DNA from: Actinoplanes sp. NBC_00393
GTDB lineage: Bacteria > Actinomycetota > Actinomycetes > Mycobacteriales > Micromonosporaceae
Assembly (NCBI RefSeq): GCF_036053395.1
Contig: NZ_CP107942.1
Location: 9,828,001 to 9,892,000, forward strand
Direction of reading: 5' to 3'
DNA: 64,000 nucleotides
Numbering within the stretch: the stretch's first letter is position 1; the number at the start of each line of letters is the position of its first letter. A program made the translations under genes and the position numbers. The notes beneath the pieces were generated by a model that had not been told where the DNA came from, searched no databases, and was given only the letters and a program-made list of their open reading frames with translations. Positions 57,761 to 64,000 of the stretch are shown piece by piece.

Positions 57761-59784
57761 CTCTAAGGCTTGAGTACCTTCGATTAAGAGCAATGACTCC
57801 GCGAGGTCTTTTCGGTACGGACATCCCGCTCGGCGAGGGCTTGGTCGTAATTCGCGCAGAAAATTCTAGAGGGAAATCGACGGCTGTTCGCAGTATTTTG
57901 CTTGCTCTTGGGCTGGAACGAATGATTACGGCCAAAGCTAGCAGCTTGGTTACTGCGGCGATGCGGGACACCCTGATCTACGATCCAGTAACGAAATCGG
58001 AAACGCCTGTTCAGCAATCCTGGGTTTCGTTAGAGATATCTAATGGCAACGGGGATGTGGTTACGCTTACCAGGTGGGTGAAGCATCCCACTATTGCTGA
58101 TGGCGTCATCAGGGTTGAGCATGGCCCGGCACTGAGTACATCTTCCTCGTTCCCCTCGGAGGATTATTTCGTGGGCCGGGCTGGGTCTGTTACCAGCTCC
58201 AAGGGCTTCCATAATTGGCTTGCGCGCTTCATCGGATGGGACCTTCCGGAGTTATCGGCACGTGATGGAAGGACTGCTCCGCTTTATATGGAGCAAGTAT
58301 TTCCGCTTTTATTTGTCGAACAGAAAAGAGGCTGGGCGGGTATCCAATCCCAGATGCCTTATTTCTCTGCGGTAACGGACGTGCGGAAGCGTGCTATCGA
58401 ATTCCTGTTAGCGTTAGAAGTCGGTGGACTCGACCTGAGAAGACAGGAGTTGCAAGCAACGCTGCGCGGCCTAGAGAGTCAATGGTCAATTGAGCGGCAG
58501 CGCTTCGTTGACCGAGCTTCGGGAAGCGGCGTCACTCTCGCAGGTGTTCCGAAGCAGATCAAGCCAGGATGGATGCCAGAAGATAGAGCCGAGCTTCTCG
58601 CGGCTGATGGTGATGGCTGGATCGCTCTATCAGAAAAGCTGCGCCGATTGAAGCTTGATCTTCATGAGGCTGAAGCGAAAGCAGTTCGTGCGGTCGGGCA
58701 AATTTCACCTCGTATTGAACAACACCTTCAAGAGGCTCTTGAGCGATCAACCAGAATGCAGGAAGACGGCGCTATCATCCGCGACGGAATCCTTCGTGAC
58801 CAGGAGGAATTGGTCGCTGTTGAAGGGCGTCTTTCTGCGCTGTCTGATGATCTGCGGCAGTATCAGGACGTCGCAACTCTCGAGCGTCTCGGATCCCATA
58901 CTACGAATGATCTTCAGAGCGACTGCCCCGTGTGTCACAGGGCGCTCCCCGAATCTCTTCTAGGAGAGCAGTCCGCTCACCTAATGTCTATTCAGGATTC
59001 CATTAATTACATCAAGCAGCAGGTGGAGCTCTTCACCGCGATGGAGCGCGACAGCCGGCGTGCGCTCGAAGCGAAGCGTGAGCAACTCGCTGGGCTTAGG
59101 GCAGAAGCCGCCGAAAATCGTGCGTTGGTGCGTCGTTTGCGTTCTGACCTAGTCTCTCCAAATAACGCGCCCTCTGAAGAGGAGGTCGCCGAGCGAGTGT
59201 TGCTGCGGCAACGTGTCGAAAGAACAGCGAGCTTACTCGAAGAGTTTGAGGTATTGCAGGCGTCACTTGTCCGTCTGGCTGGCGCTGCCGATGCGCTCAG
59301 GCGCGAATTGTCGTTGTTACCTCGGGACCGTTTGACTGAGACAGATCAGGCGAAGCTAGAAGCGCTTCGCCGCTCGTTTGTAAAGCAGCTTCAGGAGTAC
59401 GACTTCGGATCGTTCTCTGACGACCGTTTGCGACTTTCGGTCGATGATTATTTGCCAAGGCGCGATGACTTCGATCTACAGGCCGACATCTCTGCGTCAG
59501 ACTCTATTCGAGTTATCTGGGCCTACTTGATTGGCCTGCTGGAAGTTAGTAGTAGCTTCGAGACAAATCACCCGGGGCTCCTGGTATTCGATGAACCGCG
59601 GCAACAGAGCGCAAAGGATGTTTCGTTTGCCGCGCTACTTCGTCGAGCGTCGCGGCATGCGCGGGGCGGCCAAGTCCTGCTGGCTACGTCCGAAAAGAGT
59701 GAGCCTCTCGCGGAGATGCTGGCGGGACTACCCGTGAGACTGCATCACGTCGCGGGCTACCTTCTGCAGCCTGTTAGTGGCTAG
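57757..59784 (+). CDS. SMC/Rad50-like ATPase of a Lamassu/ABC-3C-type system
   Basis: A 675-residue protein. The N-terminal half-ATPase has a P-loop AENSRGKST (G39-K40-S41) lacking the first Gly of the usual motif. Long helical, coiled-coil-like arms flank DCPVCHRALP (C390, C393), a Rad50-type zinc hook. The C-terminal half-ATPase has Walker B GLLVFDEPRQQS (D612, E613) and ends with LLATSEKSEPL. The ABC signature LSGGQ is not recognisable; ASDSIRVIWAYLIGLLE lies in its place. LmuB and DdmC share this layout and sense foreign DNA. Several TTA codons and AT-rich third positions suggest recent acquisition. ATG 57757 overlaps the preceding stop. Confidence 0.85.
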   Translation: MTLRLEYLRLRAMTPRGLFGTDIPLGEGLVVIRAENSRGKSTAVRSILLALGLERMITAKASSLVTAAMRDTLIYDPVTKSETPVQQSWVSLEISNGNGDVVTLTRWVKHPTIADGVIRVEHGPALSTSSSFPSEDYFVGRAGSVTSSKGFHNWLARFIGWDLPELSARDGRTAPLYMEQVFPLLFVEQKRGWAGIQSQMPYFSAVTDVRKRAIEFLLALEVGGLDLRRQELQATLRGLESQWSIERQRFVDRASGSGVTLAGVPKQIKPGWMPEDRAELLAADGDGWIALSEKLRRLKLDLHEAEAKAVRAVGQISPRIEQHLQEALERSTRMQEDGAIIRDGILRDQEELVAVEGRLSALSDDLRQYQDVATLERLGSHTTNDLQSDCPVCHRALPESLLGEQSAHLMSIQDSINYIKQQVELFTAMERDSRRALEAKREQLAGLRAEAAENRALVRRLRSDLVSPNNAPSEEEVAERVLLRQRVERTASLLEEFEVLQASLVRLAGAADALRRELSLLPRDRLTETDQAKLEALRRSFVKQLQEYDFGSFSDDRLRLSVDDYLPRRDDFDLQADISASDSIRVIWAYLIGLLEVSSSFETNHPGLLVFDEPRQQSAKDVSFAALLRRASRHARGGQVLLATSEKSEPLAEMLAGLPVRLHHVAGYLLQPVSG

Positions 59785-59836
59785 GTGCTTTCATGATTCG
59801 AGTGTCAGGGTGAATTGGCCACGACTGCATCCTTTG

Positions 59837-60094
59837 CTAGCCGGATACTTCAATTCCATGTTCGGCGTAGATTGGAAAGCCATGGTTTTTCGCTCTAATT
59901 GCCGTTTTTAGGCGTCGGACTAGCCGTTCGGGCATGTATTCCTTGATGGACTCTCCATGAACCATTTTCCATTCGACCAGCTCTCCGTCTCCGAACTTTA
60001 TGTTTGCGCGCTGTTGTGACGTAAGGAGCCCTGCGTCGAAGACGAACAACATTTTGTCGCCCTCTCCCTGGGCCGGGGCCCAGTCGACGACTAG
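59837..60094 (-). pseudogene. C-terminal part of a Nudix hydrolase gene split by an IS
   Basis: This frame continues the Nudix gene interrupted at 61467. It begins with LLVVDWAPAQG, duplicated from the N-terminal part, and goes on EGDKMLFVFDAGLLTSQQ to the stop. Removing the IS and one copy of the 31-bp repeat gives one Nudix frame of about 155 residues. In place it can be translated only from an ATG inside the IS, so the fragment is probably silent. Confidence 0.85.
60064..60094. repeat. 31-bp direct repeat, left copy, flanking the ISAs1 element
   Basis: These 31 bases are identical to 61467-61497 and lie directly outside the left terminus of the IS. The repeat contains the palindrome CTGGGCCGGGGCCCAG. 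Target duplications of ISAs1-family elements are normally about 8-10 bp, so the length is unusual. Confidence 0.9.
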
Positions 60095-61466
60095 CAGGGT
60101 CATTGCGTTGTCGGGTAGCAGCTGGTCACGGCGGTGATCAGGTCGTGTGAGCGCCGATTGGCATAGCGGGTAGCGCGGGCGATGTTGGCAGCACCGGTGG
60201 CTCGGTGCCAGCCGATCGCGGTGTTACGCAGCGTCGCGATGACGGCGGGTCCGTTCCCGGTGCGGGCTTGGTGCTGGTCCTCACGGAACGTGGTGTCGCG
60301 GACGTGATGGAGCCGGTTCTCGATATGCCAATGACGGCGGATCCAGGTCTGCAGATCGCGGGCGGTGGCGTGGCCGGCGGGCAGCGAGATGGTCAGGTAG
60401 GCGGTCTCGCGGCTGGTCCGGCCTGCGACGACACGGGTGCGGGTGATCCGGATGGCTTGTGCGGCATGCGGAAACGCGATGCCGCCGGGCAGGTGGACGG
60501 TGACGGCTTTGACGGTGCGGGTCTCGCGGCGGCCGTGGCCGCGGTCGCGAGTGCGGTCCCCGACCGGGATCTGCGCCCAAGGAAGGCGCTTGAGCTGCTT
60601 GAACAAGGTCGGCTGGTTCGCCTTCACCTGGACCAGCAGGTGAGCGCCGCGCCGGGCGACCTCGTCGGCGTGACCGGTCTGGGTGTGCAGGGCGTCGGCG
60701 ATGAACAGTGCCCCGGTCAGGCTGCCCAGGACCTGCTCGACGGCGTCGAGCAGCGGCGCGAACGCCGGAATCTCGTTGCTCTTGGCATCGACGGTGACCT
60801 GGGCCAGCACGATTCCGGTGCCGGTGTCCAGGGCGGACAGCAGGTGGATCTGACGGCCGTCGTCATGCCGGGCGCCGCGCAGGGTCTTGCCGTCGACCGC
60901 GATCACCCGCCGGTATCTGCGCGTGACGGCGGCAGGATCCGGCGGGCAGGCTCGGGTGCGCAGCCAGCCGGCGAGAACACCGGCCAGCAGCTGCGCGTCC
61001 AGCCGGATCAGCAACCGCCATACGGTCGTGCCGGCCGGGACGGCATCGGTGAACCCGAGCCGGACCCGGCCGTGTCCGTCGAGGTCTTGCAACCAATCGC
61101 TGATCGCGGCGAACGACGACGCGCCGGCCATGACGGCGCAGACCGCTACGGCCAGAACCGCGGTCAGCGGGTACCGGATCCCCCGCGGATCCCGTGGATC
61201 GGGAACCTTCGCCAGGACAGCCAGCAGACCGCCCCGCTCACTTTCAGTGATCGGGGCGGGTAGGGCATCGGCGGAAGGTGTCGTGACAGTCAGTGCAGCA
61301 ATGAGAGATGATGCCATTGGCGGGTGAGGTCCTCGGGGCGTTATGGGGCGTAGAGAACTTCATGATCACTGACGTGATCTCACCCGTCCTCTTCGCCTCC
61401 ACAGAGGCCACTCAACCCGCGAACCCCGAGGTCAGAGCCGTGCCATCAGACTATGCAACGGCCCTG
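60095..61466 (-). mobile_element. ISAs1-family insertion sequence
   Basis: A 1372-bp element bounded by imperfect terminal inverted repeats: CAGGGTCATTGCGTTGTC at 60095 and, read inward from 61466, CAGGGCCGTTGCATAGTC, matching at 14 of 18 positions. It holds one intact transposase gene. It interrupts a Nudix hydrolase gene and is flanked by 31-bp direct repeats. The intact frame and clean ends suggest a recent insertion. Confidence 0.92.
60100..61317 (-). CDS. ISAs1-family DDE transposase
   Basis: A 405-residue transposase. The N-terminal DDE_Tnp_1-associated region has VPDPRDPRGIRYPLTAVLAVAVCAVMAGA. The catalytic domain has VIAVDGKTLRGA with the first Asp, GALFIADALHTQ with the second, and the late W-R-WHIEN region (RRHWHIENRLHHVRD) with Glu. 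Length and motifs are complete. ATG 61317 lies 149 bases inside the right terminus and the stop five bases from the left terminus. Confidence 0.94.
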   Translation of the reverse strand: MASSLIAALTVTTPSADALPAPITESERGGLLAVLAKVPDPRDPRGIRYPLTAVLAVAVCAVMAGASSFAAISDWLQDLDGHGRVRLGFTDAVPAGTTVWRLLIRLDAQLLAGVLAGWLRTRACPPDPAAVTRRYRRVIAVDGKTLRGARHDDGRQIHLLSALDTGTGIVLAQVTVDAKSNEIPAFAPLLDAVEQVLGSLTGALFIADALHTQTGHADEVARRGAHLLVQVKANQPTLFKQLKRLPWAQIPVGDRTRDRGHGRRETRTVKAVTVHLPGGIAFPHAAQAIRITRTRVVAGRTSRETAYLTISLPAGHATARDLQTWIRRHWHIENRLHHVRDTTFREDQHQARTGNGPAVIATLRNTAIGWHRATGAANIARATRYANRRSHDLITAVTSCYPTTQ

Positions 61467-61497
61467 CTCCCTGGGCCGGGGCCCAGTCGACGACTAG
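61467..61497. repeat. 31-bp direct repeat, right copy, flanking the ISAs1 element
   Basis: Identical to 60064-60094 at every base and directly outside the right terminus of the IS. Together the two copies define the insertion site in the Nudix gene. Confidence 0.9.
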
Positions 61498-61713
61498 GAG
61501 TCCGCCGATGTCGGGCGTTATGCCCAACTCCTCGCGGACCTCGCGGATGCATGCTGCCCGGGGTGACTCACCAGGTTCGACATAGCCGCCGGGTATATCC
61601 CACCCAGCTTTATAGGCAGGCTTGACCAATAGAACATTGCCTGCCTCGTCGAAGAAGAGGGCTCCGGCGGCGACGCGCGGAGTGGCCATTGGGGGCGTCT
61701 CGGATGTCGTCAC
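61467..61713 (-). pseudogene. N-terminal part of the split Nudix hydrolase gene
   Basis: From ATG 61713 the frame encodes about 82 residues including the complete Nudix box GYVEPGESPRAACIREVREELGI, then runs into the IS and stops after 11 foreign residues. The Nudix box is intact but the C-terminal strands and helix are missing, so activity is doubtful. The gene lies downstream of an XRE regulator gene on the same strand. In pSAM2-type elements a Nudix protein (Pif) gives transfer immunity; whether this one did so is conjecture. Confidence 0.85.
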
Positions 61714-61737
61714 ATCGAGCAGAGTAGAGCGAGTGGA

Positions 61738-62964
61738 TCAGTCGAGCACGCGGAGACGGCGTGCCAGACCGACCAGCTCTGATGACGGCTTGCCGCGCTG
61801 GTGCCTGACCCAGGTGAGCACGAGCTGTCGGCCCAGGTAGTGATGACGAACCTGCTCGGGCGCCATTTGCTCGGCATCGAGTAGAACCGACAACGCCTCG
61901 TCCTGGCGGTTCCACGAGCTGTAGGCGCGGGAGACCTCCAACGCATGTCGCACTCGGCGTTCCATCGGCAGCGCAGTGGTGTTGACGCGCGGCCCCAGGT
62001 CAATCGCGACCTGGACGTTCCCGAGTTCGCCGGCTGTGGCGACACGGTGAATGGCAACGTTGGTCGGCCCGAAGGCGGTCCACAGGTGGTTGTCGTCCTT
62101 GCCCAACCGCGCCGCTGCCCCGTCGGCGGCAGCGAGGAAGGTGCGGGCGGTGCCGGCGTCGTTGGCCCTCGCGGCGGCGATCGATCCGCCGAGCAGCAAA
62201 GTTCCGTAGACAGACAGCAGCTTCGGCCCGGCACCAGTCAGGTGCTCATCCAGGTAGTCGGCGGCATCGGTCGTCAACCGTACCGCGTCCTGGTAGCGCC
62301 CGGTCGACAGCAGCGCATGGCTGACCGAGCGGAACAGTGACCCGGTGATCGTCGGATCGCCTACGGGGCGAACGGCAGACAGGCCGCGATCGGCCGCGAT
62401 CCAGGCGAGATCGGTCTCGCCGAGCTTGGTGAGCTGGGTAGCGGCCAGCTGGTAGGTGAGGCCGAGCAAGCCGCGGGCCTCGTCCTGGTCCTGGCCGTCA
62501 AGCTCATCGGCGGCTGCCTGCGCTCGGCCGAGTAGTCCAGGAAGCCGGCCGGTGACGAACGCGAACCGGGACGCCTGATAGGCGTCCCAAAGCTTCGCCG
62601 TCTCCTGGCGGAGCTCGCCCAGATCCGGTGGGGATGCCTCCTGGCTGCGGCTCCCCAGAGTGGTGATTGCTCGGTACTCCATGAGCGCGGTGCGCAGGGC
62701 CGGCACGGTCTCCATGCCGCTGTCCGCGCTCCACTCGACCAGCGACGGCTCCGCCAGCAGATCGCCGAGCGAGATGTCCAGCCTGTCGGCAAGGGCCTTG
62801 ATGACGGACAGCCGGTCGAGTTCGATCCGGTTGTTCTCGATCTTTCCGAGCCAGTCCGCGGTGCGACCGACGAGCCCGGCCAGCACTTCCTGTGACAGCC
62901 CGCGCCGTCGTCGATACCAGGCGACCCGCTCGCCGATCGTCAGCTTCATGGTCATTCCGCGCAT
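61738..62964 (-). CDS. XRE-family regulator with TPR-like C-terminal domain
   Basis: A 408-residue protein. The N-terminal helix-turn-helix (residues about 8-65) has ERVAWYRRRRGLSQEVLAGLVGRTADWLGKIENNRIELDRLS. The remaining 330 residues are helical repeats (LLGLTYQLAATQLTKLGETDLAWIAADRGL, LFRSVSHALLSTGRYQDAVRL), a tetratricopeptide-like sensor domain common in actinomycete regulators. ATG 62964 has GGGGAGGG seven bases upstream; ATGs at 62955 and 62949 are alternatives. It lies 24 bases upstream of the Nudix start, so these two were probably cotranscribed. Ligand and targets unknown. Confidence 0.88.
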   Translation of the reverse strand: MRGMTMKLTIGERVAWYRRRRGLSQEVLAGLVGRTADWLGKIENNRIELDRLSVIKALADRLDISLGDLLAEPSLVEWSADSGMETVPALRTALMEYRAITTLGSRSQEASPPDLGELRQETAKLWDAYQASRFAFVTGRLPGLLGRAQAAADELDGQDQDEARGLLGLTYQLAATQLTKLGETDLAWIAADRGLSAVRPVGDPTITGSLFRSVSHALLSTGRYQDAVRLTTDAADYLDEHLTGAGPKLLSVYGTLLLGGSIAAARANDAGTARTFLAAADGAAARLGKDDNHLWTAFGPTNVAIHRVATAGELGNVQVAIDLGPRVNTTALPMERRVRHALEVSRAYSSWNRQDEALSVLLDAEQMAPEQVRHHYLGRQLVLTWVRHQRGKPSSELVGLARRLRVLD

Positions 62965-63047
62965 TCGCTGACCCTCCCCGTATGGGGCTCGGCGACCCCG
63001 GAATGATTTTCCGGGTTGCGGGGCGGTTTTGGCCACAGCCTGTCTAC

Positions 63048-63236
63048 ATGACCGATTCCACCGCTTCCGCGCCAGCTCCCGCTTGCCGCTCGTGCGCCGG
63101 CAACGGTTGGAAGTACACGACTCACCGGACCGCGCTGCGGACGGTGGCTCAGTCGTGCCGGGACTCTCGGCTGACGGCCCGCCGCTCGTGCATGGACTGC
63201 CGTGGAACCGGCGAGTTGGTGGCGACGGCCTCATGA
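63048..63236 (+). CDS. small Cys-rich protein with DnaJ-like CxxCxGxG motifs
   Basis: A 62-residue protein with CRSCAGNG near the N-terminus and CMDCRGTG near the C-terminus, two halves of a zinc site like the DnaJ zinc-finger repeat. An extra Cys (VAQSCRDSR) lies between. It is divergent from the XRE regulator gene and probably binds zinc. Similar short proteins occur beside regulators in actinomycete accessory regions. Function is unknown. Confidence 0.65.
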   Translation: MTDSTASAPAPACRSCAGNGWKYTTHRTALRTVAQSCRDSRLTARRSCMDCRGTGELVATAS

Positions 63237-63305
63237 GCGGGCACCGGGGCAGGTGCTGGCGCTTGCGCCCGCTGGCCCTGGTGCCTCCCACCTTGGAGGC
63301 GTGCC

Positions 63306-63527
63306 GTGATGCCGCGCCCTGGTGACGTGCTGATCGTCGACGGCCAGGCATCGGTGCAGTTCGCCGGTGGGCGCCGGCTGTTGTTTCGCGTGATCTCGGT
63401 GAGCAGCGGGTCCACCTACAGCGGCTGGGCCTGGATCAGTGGCTACGTCCTGGACGGCGAAGGCGCCGCGCTTCACCGTCGGGAAATCTTCGTCCGCCGT
63501 GATGGCCTGCGTCCGTTCCGGCCATGA
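63306..63527 (+). CDS. small hypothetical beta-rich protein, about 73 aa
   Basis: A 73-residue protein of likely beta-barrel character: RPGDVLIVDGQASVQFAGGRRLLFRVISVS, WAWISGYVLDGEGAALHRREIFVRR. It may be an SH3-like or OB-like domain. GTG 63306 has GGAGG six bases upstream; the next codon is an ATG. It lies between two Cys-containing small genes on the same strand and is probably cotranscribed with them. No family is recognised. Confidence 0.62.
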   Translation: MMPRPGDVLIVDGQASVQFAGGRRLLFRVISVSSGSTYSGWAWISGYVLDGEGAALHRREIFVRRDGLRPFRP

Positions 63528-63556
63528 CCCGGCGGCCCGTGAGCGAGGAGACCTAG

Positions 63557-63832
63557 GTGAGCGTCTTTCTGTCCGCTGCTGTCCGGGAACAACTGGACTT
63601 TGCGCAGACCCAACTCGACCGCCACACGGCTCCGAGCGCCGAAGGGCGTTGCGCTGCCTGTGGCGAGGAGGATCCGTGCTCCCCGCGGCGTGTGGCGCTT
63701 CGCGTTTTCGGCCGTTACGGGCATCTGCCTCGTCGGTGGCCCGGCGCTTCGCGGCCCGAGGAGGTCGGCACCCCGCGGGCATGGTCCGGCTGGCTCAACG
63801 GAGTCACGAGGGTCGACGACCTGACAGGCTGA
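63557..63832 (+). CDS. small hypothetical Cys-containing protein, 91 aa
   Basis: A 91-residue protein with a helical start (SVFLSAAVREQLDFAQTQLDRH), a CAACGEEDPC cluster of three Cys that could hold zinc with a nearby His, and a basic C-terminal part (RRVALRVFGRYGHLPRRW). The GTG start has GAGGAGA upstream. Function unknown. It precedes a GntR gene start by 75 bases. Confidence 0.6.
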   Translation: MSVFLSAAVREQLDFAQTQLDRHTAPSAEGRCAACGEEDPCSPRRVALRVFGRYGHLPRRWPGASRPEEVGTPRAWSGWLNGVTRVDDLTG

Positions 63833-63853
63833 CCACCTTGTTCAGTCGTCCTT

Positions 63854-63872
63854 ACAGGCCTTATGGTCCTGT
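63854..63872. promoter_or_regulatory. imperfect dyad in the GntR gene promoter region
   Basis: ACAGG at 63854-63858 and CCTGT at 63868-63872 form an inverted repeat around an AT-richer core, with a wider CTTGTT...AACAAG dyad outside it (63836 to 63881). It lies 35-50 bases before the GntR start, where an autoregulatory operator is expected. Confidence 0.35.
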
Positions 63873-63907
63873 CAAAACAAGTTGAGAAACCTGGTGGGTG
63901 GATCCCA

Positions 63908-64000
63908 ATGGCGTACGAGATTCCGACGCCGAAGTATCTGCGTGTCCTGAACACGCTCCGCGGCCGCATCGAGGACGGGACCTATGCTCCCGGCGCCGGC
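63908..64000 (+). CDS. GntR-family regulator, N-terminus only (runs off the right edge)
   Basis: Only 31 codons are visible. They read as the start of a GntR winged helix: YEIPTPKYLRVLNTLRGRIEDGTYAPGAG, matching the pattern of two helices ending in a G-x-Y-x-P-G turn. ATG 63908 is preceded by GGTGGGTGG. GntR regulators of this form (KorSA-like) are common in actinomycete integrative elements. The rest must be read from the neighbouring sequence. Confidence 0.75.
   Translation, partial: MAYEIPTPKYLRVLNTLRGRIEDGTYAPGAG

Noticed and set aside
60095..61466. Classification of the Nudix-interrupting element as IS4 or IS5 family.
   Set aside because: The VPDPRDPRG and AVDGKTLRGA motifs and CAGGG-type terminal repeats fit ISAs1 better.

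Overview
The window is very GC-rich, uses many GTG and TTG starts, and packs genes with 4-bp start/stop overlaps. Gene content points to a high-GC actinobacterium: a GlbO-type truncated globin, an Rv2466c-like DsbA protein, a DUF5130 protein, EttA, SURF1 and a DUF574 methyltransferase. Overall style suggests Micromonosporaceae, perhaps Actinoplanes; this is inferred from protein families, not from a marker gene.

Layout. 1-12 kb: a DUF574 methyltransferase, tRNA-Arg(TCT), a lipase-like hydrolase, an SSB paralogue, cobD-cobQ, an M48 protease, an M20 peptidase, an FAD monooxygenase and an ATP-dependent DNA ligase. 12-17.5 kb: SURF1, a CobB-like protein whose amidotransferase half has lost its nucleophile and which carries a collagen-like tail, and a TIGR03086 protein. 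17.7-25.5 kb: a class A penicillin-binding protein, the overlapping cobC-cobT-cysG operon, and trehalose-6-phosphate synthase. 25.6-43.5 kb: ettA, a thioesterase, globin, MFS and MscS proteins, HNH nuclease, a class F sortase with a surface protein, DUF5130, pepN, the DsbA-like protein and rpiB. From memory this block resembles M. tuberculosis Rv2465c-Rv2477c. 44-54 kb: an Eis-like acetyltransferase, SDR and glycosyltransferase genes, then an amide/ureide-nitrogen operon (AtzH-like protein, NCS2 permease, two cysteine hydrolases) separated from a GntR regulator by an IS110-family element.

At about 55.14 kb only the 3' half of a tRNA-Gly(TCC) remains, followed by its terminator. This looks like the attachment site of an integrated element that continues past the right edge. 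Its cargo includes an AT-richer, translationally coupled three-gene operon (56.35-59.78 kb): a nuclease-like effector, a small winged-helix-like middle protein and an SMC/Rad50-like ATPase with a CPVC hook. This architecture matches Lamassu / ABC-three-component defence systems and is the most interesting locus. Next come a Nudix gene split by an ISAs1-family element between 31-bp direct repeats, an XRE-TPR regulator, small Cys-containing proteins and the start of a GntR gene.

A second theme is tandem DNA repeats between genes: 3 x 60 bp, 7 x 20 bp and 6 x 63 bp arrays (the 60- and 63-bp units each fold into hairpins), and a hairpin with a perfect 28-bp stem. Cobalamin genes are spread over three loci, and no B12 riboswitch was recognised near any of them.
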